Positions 56,069 through 64,000 of a stretch of DNA of 64,000 nucleotides are shown here, one piece after another. Location of the stretch: positions 145,201-209,200 of the forward strand of contig NZ_JALCZU010000007.1 of the NCBI RefSeq assembly GCF_023522835.1, read 5' to 3'. The stretch's first letter is position 1; every line of letters begins with the position of its first letter. Source of the stretch: Oceanobacillus saliphilus. GTDB lineage: Bacteria; Bacillota; Bacilli; Bacillales; Amphibacillaceae. The notes beneath the pieces were generated by a model that was not told the DNA's origin, ran no database searches, and saw nothing but the letters and a program-made list of their open reading frames with translations. Position numbers and translations under genes: made by a program.

Positions 56069-56986
56069 ATGAGTGACTATAACGACGGAATTTTATTAAA
56101 AAGCGGAACAAATGAACTTGAAATCATTTTATTTGAGCTAGCAGGCGAAAGCTATGCAATGAATGTCTTGAAGGTGCGTGAAATTATTACTCCTATTCCC
56201 ATTACGAAAATCCCTAATTCACATAAATCCGTGGAAGGAATTATCTACGTGCGCGGCGAAATAATTTCTGTCGTCAATTTAGCACGCATCTTAAATATTG
56301 CTCATTCAGAAAATCCCGAAAATGATAAATTCATTATTGCAGAACTAAACCAAATGAAGATTGCATTTCGCGTAGATGAAGTGAAGCGTATTAACCGTAT
56401 CTCTTGGGAACAAATAGAAAAGCCAAATGAATTATCAGTAGGGCAACAGCCTTACGCAACAGGAATCATTAAGCATCATAGCAATGCATTGTCGATTTTT
56501 TTAGACATTGAAAAAATTGTTGTTGAAATTAACCCTGAATTAGGAGGTACGGCTGACACGATAAAAACGCTCGGACCACGCGAACGATCAACAAAAAGAA
56601 TTATCGTTGCTGAGGATTCTGGAGTGCTGCGTGCGTTATTGAAAGATACATTGACTGAAGCAGGTTATGAATATGTGACATTCTTTCAAAACGGAAGGGA
56701 AGCTTGGGAATACTTAGAATCGCTTGCTGAGGAGGAGTCTGTCGTCAATCCCTATAATCAGGTACAACTACTTCTAACTGATATTGAAATGCCACAAATG
56801 GATGGTCACCATTTAACTTATCGAGTAAAGCAGGATGCACGCTTAAAGAATATACCCGTTATTATTTTCTCTTCTCTTATAACAGATGACTTGTATCATA
56901 AAGGAGAAGAGGTTGGCGCAGTTTCTCAAATAAGTAAACCAAAGCTAGTTGAGCTTGTGAAAGAGATTGATAAATATATTTTATAA
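56069..56986 (+). CDS. cheV: CheV-type coupling protein (CheW-REC)
   Basis: 305 residues. Residues 10-155 form a CheW domain (FELAGESYAMNVLKVREII, IIYVRGEIISVVNLARIL); residues 172-305 form a receiver domain with phospho-acceptor Asp in LLLTDIEMPQMDGH, acidic pair AEDSG and Lys in ISKPKLVE. It couples receptors to CheA and adapts by phosphorylation. Being next to the soluble PAS-MCP gene suggests the pair works together. May be one of several CheV paralogues. Confidence 0.9.
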   Translation: MSDYNDGILLKSGTNELEIILFELAGESYAMNVLKVREIITPIPITKIPNSHKSVEGIIYVRGEIISVVNLARILNIAHSENPENDKFIIAELNQMKIAFRVDEVKRINRISWEQIEKPNELSVGQQPYATGIIKHHSNALSIFLDIEKIVVEINPELGGTADTIKTLGPRERSTKRIIVAEDSGVLRALLKDTLTEAGYEYVTFFQNGREAWEYLESLAEEESVVNPYNQVQLLLTDIEMPQMDGHHLTYRVKQDARLKNIPVIIFSSLITDDLYHKGEEVGAVSQISKPKLVELVKEIDKYIL

Positions 56987-57012
56987 GATCCCACAACCTA
57001 AGTTATCGAATT

Positions 57013-57046
57013 AATCCCCCACTACTTCTGCAGTGGGGGATTTGTT
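57013..57046 (+). terminator. Terminator after cheV
   Basis: Perfect 11-bp stem AATCCCCCACT (57013-57023) / AGTGGGGGATT (57032-57042), then TGTTTT. Confidence 0.85.
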
Positions 57047-57129
57047 TTGAACTTAATGAATCATGAATAAAATCTAATATATTATTTTTTCGGAAAACAA
57101 GGCTATCCCAGGTTTATCTGATCCTCTTC

Positions 57130-58056
57130 CTAGTTAACTTCGATTGGAGGCAATATCTCTTCCAATTCTTTCCTTTTTGCTTCAAACCAGCTTGGCAGCA
57201 TAAGCTTGGTTCCAAGTTCATCCGGTGCTTCATCAACCGCAAACCCTGGTGGATCTGTTGCTATCTCAAACAAAATGCCACCTGTTTCCTGAAAGTAAAG
57301 TGCTTTGAAATAATTACGATCCTTAACTTCCGTTGGTTGAAACCCTTTTGTTTCCACGCGATTTCTCCATTCTTGAAGTTCTGCTTCATCCTTCGCTCTC
57401 CATGCGATATGATGAATTGTTCCTGCACCCGCAAGACCGCGTACAGATGGGGATAGCTTGATATCAATCACATTCCCTAACGACGCTTCCGTTTTAAAGC
57501 GTAAGTAATCTCCCTCTTGTGTTACAAATTCCATGCCTAATAGATTCTCTAATACGTTAACGGTTTGATTTGGCTGTGCAGAATATAAAGTCGCTCCACC
57601 GAATCCTCTGATTGTATGTTCTTGTTCGATTTCATCTGTACTCCAATTGTTTTCTGAAACCACATCTCGTTCTACCAACTCCAATTGTAACCCATCTGGA
57701 TCGTTAAATTGAATATATGTCTCATTAAAACGAGACTCAAAGGTAAAAGGAATACCTTCATTTTCCAATCTCTCTTTCCAAAATTCCATGGCACCTATCG
57801 GAATAATGTAGCTGGTCGTTCCTACTTGTCCACTACCTATCCGTCCCTTAGCAAGTTTAGGCCAAGGAAAAAAGGTAATGATGGTTCCTGGATCTCCTGA
57901 TTCATTGCCGAAGTATAAGTGATATACTTCAGGTCGGTCAAAGTTTATCGTTTTTTTAACCAGTCTTAATCCCAATACTCTGGAATAGAAGTCAAAGTTC
58001 ACTTGTGGATCATTAACAATTGCTGTAATGTGATGAATTCCCGATGTTCTTATCAT
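57130..58056 (-). CDS. Ring-cleaving extradiol dioxygenase, glyoxalase/VOC fold (MhqO-like), copy 1
   Basis: 308 residues from the ATG after GGAGTGAATTTT; the frame continues 30 codons upstream without family match. Four VOC modules: GIHHITAIVNDPQVNFDFYSRVLGLRLVKKT at the start, then the second pair with GTIHHIAWRAKDEAE (near residue 210). Metal ligands are the His in HHITAIV, His in HHIAWRA and a Glu in GGILFEIATD. B. subtilis MhqO/MhqA of this type open hydroquinone or catechol rings and are induced by quinones through MhqR. Tandem paralogue of the gene just upstream. Confidence 0.88.
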   Translation of the reverse strand: MIRTSGIHHITAIVNDPQVNFDFYSRVLGLRLVKKTINFDRPEVYHLYFGNESGDPGTIITFFPWPKLAKGRIGSGQVGTTSYIIPIGAMEFWKERLENEGIPFTFESRFNETYIQFNDPDGLQLELVERDVVSENNWSTDEIEQEHTIRGFGGATLYSAQPNQTVNVLENLLGMEFVTQEGDYLRFKTEASLGNVIDIKLSPSVRGLAGAGTIHHIAWRAKDEAELQEWRNRVETKGFQPTEVKDRNYFKALYFQETGGILFEIATDPPGFAVDEAPDELGTKLMLPSWFEAKRKELEEILPPIEVN

Positions 58057-58188
58057 AAAATTCACTCCATTCCATTTTTGTCTCACTATTAATTGTACTT
58101 CGCCAAAAAGGTATAGATTTCGGAAGGATAATAACGTTTTTCCCATTCGTTATTGTCTCTAAGTTTAAAGCAAAGTAATTAGATTTCC

Positions 58189-59127
58189 TTACTTATCCAG
58201 ATTCTTCATTTCTATCGGGATTAAAGCTTTTTCGAGTTGATCACGGTGCTGTTCATATTGTAATGGGAGTTTCAATTCTTCCCCCATTGTTTCATAAGAC
58301 TCATCATGGGCAAACCCTGGTGTATCCGTTGCAATTTCAAACAGAATTTCACCATGTTCTTTAAAATAAATGGCATTAAAATAGTTTCTGTCTCGAACTG
58401 CTGTTACTCCATAGCCTTGATCACTAACATGTTTCTGCCAATCTAGTTGATCTTCATCATCTTTGGCACGCCATGCAATATGGTGAACCGTTCCTACGCC
58501 CATTTGTCCGCTTCCGATTGGAGTCCGTTTTACATCAATGGTATTTCCAATATCACCATAGGATTTAAAGCGAATTAAGTCTTCTTCCTCGCCGACTTTT
58601 TCAAGTCCCATGACATCTTGTAGTGTTTCCCCAGTTTTTTCTGGATTGGTGGATAATAGGATCGCCCCACCGAACCCTTTAATCGCTACTTCAGGTGTCA
58701 CATCACCATGTGTCCAATTATTCTGTTCTCCATCTTCCCGCTCTACAAGTTCCAGTTGCAAGCCGTGGACATCTGCGAATTCTAAATAGGTTTCACCAAA
58801 TCGCTCGGTTTTATTGAATTCGATATTAAATTTAGTTAATCTATTTTCCCAGAAATTAATCGATCCCACTGGAATGATGTACGTGGTGACACCTACTTGT
58901 CCACCGCCAATTTTCCCTTGATATGCACCAGCCCATGGGAAAAAGGTAATAATGGTACCTGGTTTTCCGCCATCATTGCCAAAGTAAAGATGATACGTAC
59001 CAGGATCATCAAAGTTAACTGTTTTTTTAACAAGCCGTAGCCCTAAAACTCCTGCATAAAAATCTACATTTTCCTGTGGATGGCCCACAATTGCTGTAAT
59101 ATGGTGAATACCTGCTGTTTTTTTCAT
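58189..59127 (-). CDS. Ring-cleaving extradiol dioxygenase, glyoxalase/VOC fold (MhqO-like), copy 2
   Basis: 312 residues. Same architecture and motifs as copy 1 (GIHHITAIVGHPQENVDFYAGVLGLRLVKKT; GTVHHIAWRAKDDEDQ; EILFEIATDTPGFA), so a tandem duplication. First intact gene of the unit whose promoter at 59.58 kb carries the clearest TTTAATTAA palindrome in the window. A decayed nitroreductase gene lies between promoter and gene. It likely detoxifies hydroquinone- or catechol-like compounds. Confidence 0.88.
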   Translation of the reverse strand: MKKTAGIHHITAIVGHPQENVDFYAGVLGLRLVKKTVNFDDPGTYHLYFGNDGGKPGTIITFFPWAGAYQGKIGGGQVGVTTYIIPVGSINFWENRLTKFNIEFNKTERFGETYLEFADVHGLQLELVEREDGEQNNWTHGDVTPEVAIKGFGGAILLSTNPEKTGETLQDVMGLEKVGEEEDLIRFKSYGDIGNTIDVKRTPIGSGQMGVGTVHHIAWRAKDDEDQLDWQKHVSDQGYGVTAVRDRNYFNAIYFKEHGEILFEIATDTPGFAHDESYETMGEELKLPLQYEQHRDQLEKALIPIEMKNLDK

Positions 59128-59165
59128 TTAAATTCTCTCCTATCAATTTATTTTATTCTTCGTTT

Positions 59166-59417
59166 CTAAAGGAACGTTACATACTCATCAACTAGTTTAC
59201 GATATCCTCTTGGTTTTTTACTTTCTACTTTTTCTTTGTCGATGGTTATTAACATAACCGGATCATATTGATTACTTATTCCTGGCACCTTTTTTATTTG
59301 TGGTTTCGTAACAGCAATATCGTTCGCATGCTACAGATTAAATGTTGTCGGTCCCAGTTTTACCATTTTAAAAATAGCCTCTAAATCTTTCCCACTAATC
59401 GGGGTATCAGGCAAAAG
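59166..59417 (-). pseudogene. Decayed nitroreductase gene
   Basis: The frame ending at 59166 reads LPDTPISGKDLEAIFKMVKL, GPTTFNL, a stop, and then TKPQIKKVPGISNQYDPVML and KKPRGYRKLVDEYVTFL. These are the start (first helix and GPTxxN FMN-binding loop) and the end (KPRGYR) of an FMN nitroreductase; about 120 central residues are gone, with an internal stop and no start codon. In B. subtilis the MhqN nitroreductase gene precedes mhqO in one operon, so this remnant fits the ancestral order. Confidence 0.6.
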
Positions 59418-59533
59418 TTACTTGTTGAGCGTCTATACTGTCCCACTCTTCCAACTTCAGTCAATGTACTTTTCCCTTAATTTGATGATGTCATGCTTAA
59501 ACTTATTGGTTATTCTTGTTTATTAAATTTCTT

Positions 59534-59593
59534 ATATTTAATTAAGATATCTTTAATTAAATATATTATCCCATGTAATTTAACAGGTGTCAA
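59534..59593 (-). promoter_or_regulatory. Promoter and palindromic operator of the dioxygenase unit
   Basis: Minus strand: TTGACA (59593-59588), 17 bases, GATAAT (59570-59565). Directly downstream is a 31-bp palindrome, arms ATATTTAATTAA (59534-59545) and TTAATTAAATAT (59553-59564), centre GATATCT. This is the best example of the operator class in the window. Confidence 0.7.
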
Positions 59594-60225
59594 CTATTTA
59601 TTTCAATTAATACTTTAACAAAATCAGCAACATCCCTATTTTGCCAGAAAATGATTCGATTAGATGTCTGCAACCAGTAGCGTTTGGTAACTCTAAATAG
59701 TTGTAAGGAACCGTTGAATAAGAATTCAAATTCATGCCACAAAAGATAATCCCTCAACTACAAGCAATTTATTTTCATCAAAAAACTCTCCCATTTAACT
59801 CATTATTATTTGGCATGTCATTTATCCAATCCGCTTCAGATTTTCTTAAGCCATTTTCTATCAAGATACAAATTCTATCCATTTTTCTAGCTTTCAAATT
59901 CGATTTCAGTCTTTATCATTTTTTCATCAAACGTTTGATCAATGTTTGCTCTTAATAATTCTTAGCTAATTCACTACTTTCAGAATAAAAATATCGAATG
60001 AAATGCTTATTTATTTTAGTAACATTTTCATCAATACCTTGTTTAAAAGGGATCATGGGTATCAGCTTATCTAAATGAATATAGAAAAAATATAATAAAA
60101 GTTTGATGAGCTAAAAACAATCGCACAAAAGAGCATTTCTATCCCGTTCATAATTCGTAAAAAAATGCTAACACTAAGGTTTATGATTATCCGATATGAA
60201 TTTTATAAAAAAGGAGAGTTTCACC
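59594..60225. other. Intergenic region without recognisable gene
   Basis: Apart from the promoter at its left edge and the AAGGAGAG ribosome site at its right, I see no convincing gene. A 73-codon plus-strand frame at 59734 lacks a ribosome site and a family match. The opposite strand holds scattered coding-like pieces with several stops, which may be old gene debris. Confidence 0.4.
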
Positions 60226-61626
60226 ATGGATACAGCATACAAAGGAACGAATAAGTTGATAATAGGGATTGTTTTTGGGGTTATTACCTTTTGGCTATTT
60301 GCACAGTCAATGGTTAATATTGTACCAGCGGTTCAAGCCGATCTAGGTGTTACATTAGGGACAATCAACATAGCAATTAGTCTAACTGCTTTATTCTCTG
60401 GAATGTTCATTGTTGTTGCAGGGGGATTAGCAGACAGATTGGGACGTAAGAAAGTTACGTATGTAGGTTTAATCTTAAGCATAATTGGCTCTTTATTGCT
60501 TGTGTTAGCTACTGGTTCCATTTTATTGATTATCGGACGTGTGATACAAGGATTATCAGCAGCCGCTATTATGCCTGCAACGATTGCATTAGTAAAGGAG
60601 TACTTTGACGGGGCAGACCGTCAACGGGCATTAAGTTATTGGTCCATTGGTTCATGGGGTGGTTCTGGTTTATGTTCTTTCTTCGGAGGGGCTGTAGCAA
60701 CAACAATGGGCTGGAAGTGGATTTTTATCATCTCTATAGTCTTCGCGCTATTAGCAATGTGGTTAATTAAAGACACACCTGAAAGCAAAGCAGAATCAAC
60801 AGAAACATTTAAATTTGATTATGGTGGCTTAGGAATATTTATAGTGACGATGCTCGCTTTAAATTTATTTATTACACAGGGTGCAAGCTTCGGTTGGACA
60901 AGTCCGTTAATTATAGGATCTGCAGTAATAACAGTCGCTGGGATTTTTATCTTTATTAAATATGAGGCGAGACGTAAAAATGCGCTTATCGATTTCAAAA
61001 TGTTTAAAAGCAAACCTTATACAGGTGCAACTGTTTCCAACTTCTTATTAAATGCAGTTGCAGGTACATTAATCGTTGCGAATACGTATGTACAGGTTGG
61101 ACGTGGATTCTCAGCGCTTCAATCAGGAATGTTGTCACTCGGATATCTTGCAGCAGTACTCGCAATGATACGTGTAGGTGAAAAATTAATGCAACGAACA
61201 GGCGCCAGAAAGCCGATGGTTTGGGGTACCATATTAACATTAATCGGTGTAGGTGTTATGGGACTTACCTTCTTGCCAGATTTGATCTATACCATTATTG
61301 TTTTCGGTGGATTTATCCTATTCGGTTTAGGTTTAGGAATGTATGCAACACCTTCAACAGATACGGCCGTATCCTATGCACCTGAAAATAAAGTTGGGGA
61401 AGCTTCCGGAATATATAAAATGGCAAGCTCACTCGGAAATGCATTTGGTGTAGCAATATCAGCAACGGTTTATAGTACGATAACCGTATTTAGCAGTGTA
61501 GAAGTAGCAGCAACTGCAGGAATTTTTGTTAATGTAATCTTTGCAGTCTTATCATTAATTTCAATCTTAATCCTGATTCCAGCTAGTACCGGACAAGTGA
61601 ACAAGGGGCCCAGACTGGGTTCATGA
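60226..61626 (+). CDS. MFS drug:H+ antiporter, DHA2 (14-helix) type
   Basis: 466 residues from the ATG after AAGGAGAGTTTCACC; an upstream in-frame ATG at 60196 lies before the ribosome site. About 14 hydrophobic helices; motif A GGLADRLGRKKVTYVG (near residue 66), motif C-like region IGSWGGSGLCSFFGGAVATTMGWKWIF and the late block GLGLGMYATPSTDTAVSYAP. QacA/LfrA-type exporters expel cations and amphiphilic drugs. It precedes an M20 hydrolase gene by 61 bases, a pairing that may mean export or import of an acylated amino acid instead. Confidence 0.85.
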   Translation: MDTAYKGTNKLIIGIVFGVITFWLFAQSMVNIVPAVQADLGVTLGTINIAISLTALFSGMFIVVAGGLADRLGRKKVTYVGLILSIIGSLLLVLATGSILLIIGRVIQGLSAAAIMPATIALVKEYFDGADRQRALSYWSIGSWGGSGLCSFFGGAVATTMGWKWIFIISIVFALLAMWLIKDTPESKAESTETFKFDYGGLGIFIVTMLALNLFITQGASFGWTSPLIIGSAVITVAGIFIFIKYEARRKNALIDFKMFKSKPYTGATVSNFLLNAVAGTLIVANTYVQVGRGFSALQSGMLSLGYLAAVLAMIRVGEKLMQRTGARKPMVWGTILTLIGVGVMGLTFLPDLIYTIIVFGGFILFGLGLGMYATPSTDTAVSYAPENKVGEASGIYKMASSLGNAFGVAISATVYSTITVFSSVEVAATAGIFVNVIFAVLSLISILILIPASTGQVNKGPRLGS

Positions 61627-61687
61627 CCGGGTGGCGTAACGTAATAAAAAAGTAAATCTAAAATGCATTGAAAAGGAGACAGTTTAA

Positions 61688-62875
61688 ATGAGAAGTAAAT
61701 TGATGGAAATGTTAGAAGCTCGCAAAGATGAAATGATTGAAATTCGCCGCTATTTGCATGAGAATCCTGAGCTTTCTTTTGAAGAAGTGAAAACGGCTAG
61801 CTATATTGCCGACTTTTATAAAGGAAAAGATGTAAAAGTAGAAACAAATGTAGGTAATGGGCATGGCATCATCGTAACTATTTCCGGGGGCAAACCCGGA
61901 AATACAATTGGGTTAAGAGCAGATTTTGATGCGCTTCCAATTACGGAAGAAGCAGACGTTCCATTTAAATCAAAAAATGAAGGAGTCATGCATGCGTGTG
62001 GTCATGATGCCCATACAGCATACTTACTCATACTCGCTGATTGTTTGATTCAACTTAAAGAAGAGTTGAACGGTACGATAAAACTTATTCATCAGCATGC
62101 TGAAGAGGTACCACCAGGCGGTGCGAAAAGCATGATGGAATCAGGTATGTTAGACGATTTAGATGCGGTATTCGGTATTCATGTGCTGCCGATGGATCCA
62201 GCTGGTGTAGTTGGCTATCGTAGTGGCTATGCATTTAACGGAAGATCATTTTTCAAATTGAAAATACAAGGGACAGGCGGTCATGGCTCGTCTCCACATA
62301 AAGCAAATGATTCCATCGTAGTCGGCGCCCACTTTGTAACAGTTGTTCAAACCATCATCAGTCGCAGGTTAAACCCAATGGATACTGGGGTTGTCACAAT
62401 CGGCTCTTTCGACGGTAAAGGTACTTTCAACGTGATAAAAGATAGTGTAGAGCTTGAAGGTGATATCCGTTACATGAGCACAGAAAGCCAACAGGTTATT
62501 GAAACGGAATTTAAGCGAATCGTAAAAGGGATTGAAGTGGAATTTGGCGTTGAATGTACACTGGAATACAAGGCTGACTACCCACCATTATATAACAACC
62601 CGGAATATACCGAAATGGTTGCCGAGAGCTTGAAAAATGCCAACGATAAAGATATTAAAGAAGTTAAAGAATATCCAGCATTGTCACCATCCGAAGACTT
62701 TGCTTATTATTTGGAAAAAATACCTGGCAGCTACTTTTTTATCGGATGCACACCAAAAGGAGTAGAAAAACCTTATTTCAATCACCATCCGAAATTTGAT
62801 ATTGATGAGGATGCGATCCTTGTCGCAGCAAAAGCAGTCGGACATGTCGTTTGTAGTTATTTTGAAAAAAATTAA
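61688..62875 (+). CDS. M20-family amidohydrolase (N-acyl-L-amino acid hydrolase type)
   Basis: 395 residues, ribosome site AAAAGGAG. Peptidase M20D: RRYLHENPELSFEE near residue 19, GLRADFDALPITEE (catalytic Asp), the metal ligands in MHACGHDAHTAYLL (near 100), the EE pair in HQHAEEVPPGGA and GTGGHGSSPHK in the dimerisation domain, with a final His near 360. It hydrolyses N-acyl amino acids or hippurate-like amides. Downstream of an MFS gene, probably co-transcribed. Confidence 0.9.
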   Translation: MRSKLMEMLEARKDEMIEIRRYLHENPELSFEEVKTASYIADFYKGKDVKVETNVGNGHGIIVTISGGKPGNTIGLRADFDALPITEEADVPFKSKNEGVMHACGHDAHTAYLLILADCLIQLKEELNGTIKLIHQHAEEVPPGGAKSMMESGMLDDLDAVFGIHVLPMDPAGVVGYRSGYAFNGRSFFKLKIQGTGGHGSSPHKANDSIVVGAHFVTVVQTIISRRLNPMDTGVVTIGSFDGKGTFNVIKDSVELEGDIRYMSTESQQVIETEFKRIVKGIEVEFGVECTLEYKADYPPLYNNPEYTEMVAESLKNANDKDIKEVKEYPALSPSEDFAYYLEKIPGSYFFIGCTPKGVEKPYFNHHPKFDIDEDAILVAAKAVGHVVCSYFEKN

Positions 62876-62882
62876 AAATGAC

Positions 62883-62924
62883 AGGGCTATCTCAAAAGTA
62901 GGAAATTTTGAGATAGCCCTTTCC
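62883..62924 (+). terminator. Terminator after the M20 hydrolase gene
   Basis: Perfect 15-bp stem AGGGCTATCTCAAAA (62883-62897) / TTTTGAGATAGCCCT (62906-62920), then TTCCT. Possibly also used from the opposite side. Confidence 0.85.
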
Positions 62925-62989
62925 TGTTGCAGGTTGAATTATTTTTTCAGTTTTGACTTGTTTAACTGCTAAAATGCCTTCTTTCGCAA

Positions 62990-64000
62990 CTATTTCGTTA
63001 CTTGGTCAAGTATTTCTAAGTTATATTTCATTAAGGAAATATAATCTTCATGATTGTTGATATCTTCATCTGTAAGTACAGATAGGTTGTGAATAGTTAA
63101 GGCTTCAGCGCCAATTTGTTCTTGAATAACCTCTGAAAGTCGATTTGGGCTGTTTTGTTCATAAAGAATATAATCCAGATTATGTTCTTCAGCTTTGTCA
63201 ATGACCTCGGTTAATTGCTTTTGTGATGGCTCTTGACTAGAAGATAGTCCACTGATTGCAATCTGTTCGATACCATAGCGCTCCTCCCAATAACCGTAAG
63301 CTGCATGTGGCACAATAATATGTTTGTTTTCTTTCATCTCTAATAGCTCTGAAAATTCTTCATCCAATGCAAGGAGTTCTGCTTCTAATGCATCGTAATT
63401 CGCATTGTAATCAGCCTTTGCATCTGGATTTAATGCAATCATCTCGTCTTTAATGATGCGAGATATTTCAATCATCCGTAGTGGATCAATCCAAAGATGT
63501 GGATCGTGATCGCCAGTATGGTCATCTATTGCAATGATAACAGGTTCAGATTCCGCTAGTACATCGTGGTTTTCATCAAAAAGGATAGCTTTAATCTGCT
63601 GTCCACCGATAGTGGCTGCCCCTTCATAGGTATCTGTTCCATTATCTGGTACGGTTTCCCATTCCGCAGCACCAGGATCTAACGTATACCAGTGCCAAAC
63701 GTCATAATCGGATTCTTCATTATAGATGGCTGTTAATTGAACAGAATCACCCGTGTGATAATGTTCAGCAAATCCATCAATGCTAATCGAGCCTCTATCT
63801 TCACTGCGTTTATGGTTAGTGTCATCATGGCTATGTTCATCATTATTATGATTATGATTTTCTTCATCGTGCTCGTGGTTATCATGCCCATGATTATGCT
63901 CTTCTTCATCGTGCTCGTGGTTATCATGCCCATGATTATGCTCTTCTTCATCGTGCTCGTGGTTATCATGCCCATGATTATGCTCTTCTTCATCGTGCTC
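62990..64000 (-). CDS. Zinc ABC transporter substrate-binding protein (ZnuA/AdcA family), N-terminus outside window
   Basis: 337 codons are open to the window edge; the start lies beyond it. The C-terminal part is a cluster A-I zinc-binding protein: DPHLWIDPLRM, VPHAAYGYWEERYGIEQIAI and SSSQEPSQKQL. Before it runs a His/Glu-rich segment (63790-64000) of 14-residue repeats like EHDEEEHNHGHDNH, the zinc-scavenging loop of ZnuA. Between loop and DPHLW lies an extra segment of about 100 residues (SISIDGFAEHYHTGDSVQLT ... DVWHWYTLDPG) that looks like an Ig-type beta domain, not usual in this family. Binds zinc for import; the permease genes are not in view. Confidence 0.82.
   Translation of the reverse strand, partial: EHDEEEHNHGHDNHEHDEEEHNHGHDNHEHDEEEHNHGHDNHEHDEENHNHNNDEHSHDDTNHKRSEDRGSISIDGFAEHYHTGDSVQLTAIYNEESDYDVWHWYTLDPGAAEWETVPDNGTDTYEGAATIGGQQIKAILFDENHDVLAESEPVIIAIDDHTGDHDPHLWIDPLRMIEISRIIKDEMIALNPDAKADYNANYDALEAELLALDEEFSELLEMKENKHIIVPHAAYGYWEERYGIEQIAISGLSSSQEPSQKQLTEVIDKAEEHNLDYILYEQNSPNRLSEVIQEQIGAEALTIHNLSVLTDEDINNHEDYISLMKYNLEILDQVTK
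63859..64000 (-). repeat. 42-bp tandem repeat encoding a His-rich loop
   Basis: Units starting at 63859, 63901, 63943 and 63985 (the last cut by the edge) are identical or nearly so and encode the 14-residue EHDEEEHNHGHDNH unit of the zinc-binding protein. The near-identity suggests recent expansion, so unit number may vary between strains. Confidence 0.85.

Noticed and set aside
58057-58146. 30-codon N-terminal extension of dioxygenase copy 1
   Set aside because: The paralogue and family start at the GIHHIT region; GGAGTG precedes the ATG at 58056.
59734-59955. 73-codon plus-strand frame
   Set aside because: No ribosome site, no family resemblance, composition like translated AT-rich spacer.
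63733-63993. 86-codon frame with repeated KKSIIMGMITTSTM
   Set aside because: Out-of-frame shadow of the 42-bp His-rich repeat in the zinc-binding protein.
63859-64000. Possible CRISPR array
   Set aside because: The 42-bp units are directly adjacent without spacers and encode a His-rich loop in frame.

Overview
The window reads as chromosome from a low-GC, endospore-forming Bacillaceae, most likely of the halotolerant Virgibacillus/Oceanobacillus/Lentibacillus group. Evidence: Bacillus-type gene families (Spx, YugN, CadC, MhqR-like MarR, spore-type diadenylate cyclase, SleL/YaaH-like lysin), strong GGAGG ribosome sites, a BCCT osmolyte carrier and AT-rich intergenic DNA. I found no rRNA, tRNA, CRISPR array, phage or intact insertion sequence.

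Layout. 1-1500: start of a Gfo/Idh gene, an exported isochorismatase-like hydrolase, and a decayed YceI gene. 1600-7700: a SAM riboswitch drives a methionine ABC transporter (metQ-metN-metP) that runs on into a crotonase-family protein and an FMN-dependent 2-hydroxyacid oxidase, followed by a class III CoA-transferase. 7750-18500: the glycogen operon glgB-C-D-A-P and a divergent type I pullulanase. 18600-34450: ordinary accessory metabolism, including an LLM oxidoreductase, cadA/cadC metal efflux, a PanE-like reductase, SLC13 and BCCT transporters, YugN, DUF1992, DUF72, DoxX, a flavin reductase/luciferase-like pair and a nucleoside hydrolase. 34500-42300: Spx, GMC oxidoreductase, ferredoxin, a broken LysM-GH18 gene, CdaS, an FMN reductase and an MhqR-like repressor. 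42500-51900: a minus-strand pentose-phosphate cluster (zwf, tkt, gnd, tal, pgi, a 44-residue stress protein, glpX, rpiA). 52200-57000: PAS-PAS-GGDEF diguanylate cyclase, second MarR, soluble PAS-MCP and CheV. 57100-64000: two ring-cleaving dioxygenases, a decayed nitroreductase, an MFS exporter, an M20 peptidase and the C-terminal part of a zinc-binding ABC lipoprotein.

How it fits together. Six minus-strand promoters (spx, FMN reductase, MhqR-like repressor, zwf cluster, diguanylate cyclase, dioxygenase pair) share one design: a TTGACA -35, a 17-18 base spacer, a -10, and immediately downstream an AT-rich palindrome built from TTTAATTAA arms. TATCT/AGATA palindromes resembling MhqR sites lie before the isochorismatase, pgi and glpX blocks. 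I infer a quinone/electrophile regulon in which two MhqR-like proteins control detoxification enzymes together with an NADPH-generating pentose-phosphate cycle and a c-di-GMP synthase.

A second pattern is a dispersed two-hairpin element (four copies near 11.7, 35.0, 40.7 and 41.4 kb). It always lies in the same orientation relative to transcription, ends in a terminator-like stem, and shows compensatory changes. Several gene remnants (YceI, DinB-like, zwf 5' end, nitroreductase, LysM-GH18) show recent decay.
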